Shown here piece after piece: positions 5,178 through 5,909 of a stretch of DNA of 5,909 nucleotides. The notes below the pieces were generated by a model that did not search any database, was not told where the DNA came from, and saw only the letters and a program-made list of their open reading frames with translations. The position numbers and the translations under genes were made by a program. Source of the DNA: Gammaproteobacteria bacterium (GTDB lineage: Bacteria > Pseudomonadota > Gammaproteobacteria > GRL18); the NCBI GenBank assembly GCA_023144715.1, contig JAGLFC010000058.1, positions 1 through 5,909 of the forward strand, given 5' to 3'. The number at the start of each line of letters is the position of its first letter. Positions within the stretch are counted from its first letter, which is position 1.

Positions 5178-5909
5178 TTAGACATCAAGATAGTCTAAAA
5201 TACCTTCTGCGGCTTGTCGCCCTTCTGCAATGGCGGTCACCACTAAATCAGAACCACGTACCATATCACCCCCAGCAAAAACTTTAGGGTTTTTAGTTTG
5301 GTATTTATATTCTTGTTCAACAGGGGCAACCACGCGGCCACGCTCATCAAGGCTGATATTAAAATCACCAAACCATTGTGCAGGACTGGGTCTAAAACCA
5401 AAGGCAATTAAGACCACATCCGTGGGAATAATTTCTTCTGAACCTTCAATGGGTTCAGGACGACTGCGACCACGCTCATCAGGTTCACCCAGTTGTGTGG
5501 TCAATAATTTAATGCCTGTGACTTTGCCATTTTCACCGACAATTTCTACAGGCTGACGATTCCATAAAAATTGCACGCCCTCTTCTTTGGCGTTCAACAC
5601 TTCTTTTTTAGAACCGGGCATATTGGCTTCATCACGACGATAGGCACAAAAAACCTGATCCGCTTCTTGACGAATAGAGGTACGAGTACAATCCATAGCG
5701 GTATCACCACCACCAAGTACGACGACTTTTTTACCTTCCATGCTAATAAAATCGGTTTCATAATCATAGCAATTTTTAACATTGGAGATTAGGAAATCTA
5801 AAGCCACATGAACACCGTCTAAATCTTCACCTGCAATACCTGCGGTCATTGAGTTATACGTTCCCATGCCCATAAAGACAGCATCATGCTGATCTAATAA
5901 GGTTTGGAA
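5178..5909 (-). CDS. gltD: Glutamate synthase (NADPH) small subunit, C-terminal part
   Basis: GltD is the FAD-dependent small subunit of glutamate synthase; it passes electrons from NADPH to the large subunit GltB, which makes two glutamates from glutamine and 2-oxoglutarate. The last 243 residues are seen, about half of the protein; the frame runs to the window edge without a start. Visible marks are DAVFMGMGTYNSM (9-21), the NADPH-binding Rossmann motif KKVVVLGGGDTAMDC (60-74), AYRRDEANMPG (89-99), FGFRPSP near 170, and the C-terminal FAD-binding motif VFAGGDMVRGSDLVVTAIAE followed by GRQAA. The sequence and length of the end match proteobacterial GltD rather than the related PreT or ferredoxin-NADP reductase-like proteins, which lack this ending. 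gltB is expected upstream, beyond the window. hemE follows on the same strand. Confidence 0.95.
   Translation of the reverse strand, partial: FQTLLDQHDAVFMGMGTYNSMTAGIAGEDLDGVHVALDFLISNVKNCYDYETDFISMEGKKVVVLGGGDTAMDCTRTSIRQEADQVFCAYRRDEANMPGSKKEVLNAKEEGVQFLWNRQPVEIVGENGKVTGIKLLTTQLGEPDERGRSRPEPIEGSEEIIPTDVVLIAFGFRPSPAQWFGDFNISLDERGRVVAPVEQEYKYQTKNPKVFAGGDMVRGSDLVVTAIAEGRQAAEGILDYLDV

Noticed and set aside
5230..5792. Open frames in other phases across gltD
   Set aside because: They overlap the certain gltD frame; their open length follows from its codon use.
1..5909. CRISPR array, insertion sequence, tRNA, toxin-antitoxin or defence system
   Set aside because: No spaced repeats, transposase motifs, terminal inverted repeats, cloverleaf or known toxin motifs were seen on either strand.

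Overview
The window is AT-rich, compactly coded chromosomal DNA. It most likely comes from a gammaproteobacterium. The grounds are the near-enterobacterial sequence of initiation factor IF-1, the monomeric type of NADP-isocitrate dehydrogenase, a DUF1415 protein, and the gltD-hemE gene pair, an arrangement known from Pseudomonas. The low GC would suit an AT-rich lineage such as sulfur oxidisers of the Thiotrichales or their relatives, but that placement is a guess.

Left part, plus strand (1-1673). The window opens inside the last 139 codons of monomeric isocitrate dehydrogenase (icd). A small hairpin terminator follows, then infA (IF-1) with its own terminator. Next comes a gene-poor stretch of about 400 bases (763-1160). 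It holds a 63-codon open frame without a start on the minus strand, probably the decayed 3' end of a lost gene, and a nested inverted repeat. A short gene for a probable lipoprotein of unknown function (1161-1673) ends this part.

Middle part, minus strand (1670-4000). A YgjP-like zinc metallopeptidase gene, apparently started by TTG, is followed 11 bases later by a DUF1415 gene whose ribosome binding site overlaps the peptidase stop codon. These two form an operon. The DUF1415 gene meets the lipoprotein gene tail to tail, with both stop codons written in one TTAA. Upstream lies an unrecognised cytoplasmic helical protein of 237 residues. Two very short protein-like frames (26 and 36 codons) sit in the gaps on either side of it.

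Right part, minus strand (4018-5909). gltD (small subunit of glutamate synthase, 5' end outside the window) is followed by hemE (uroporphyrinogen decarboxylase), 95 bases apart, with two small hairpins in the gap. Nitrogen assimilation and haem synthesis both draw on glutamate, which fits the pairing, but the link is mainly one of conserved gene order.

No CRISPR array, insertion sequence, tRNA, rRNA or recognisable defence or toxin system is visible. The points most worth a second look are the decayed frame at 810-1001, the 36-codon frame behind hemE, the unknown 237-residue protein, and the absence of cspD-clpS-clpA between icd and infA.
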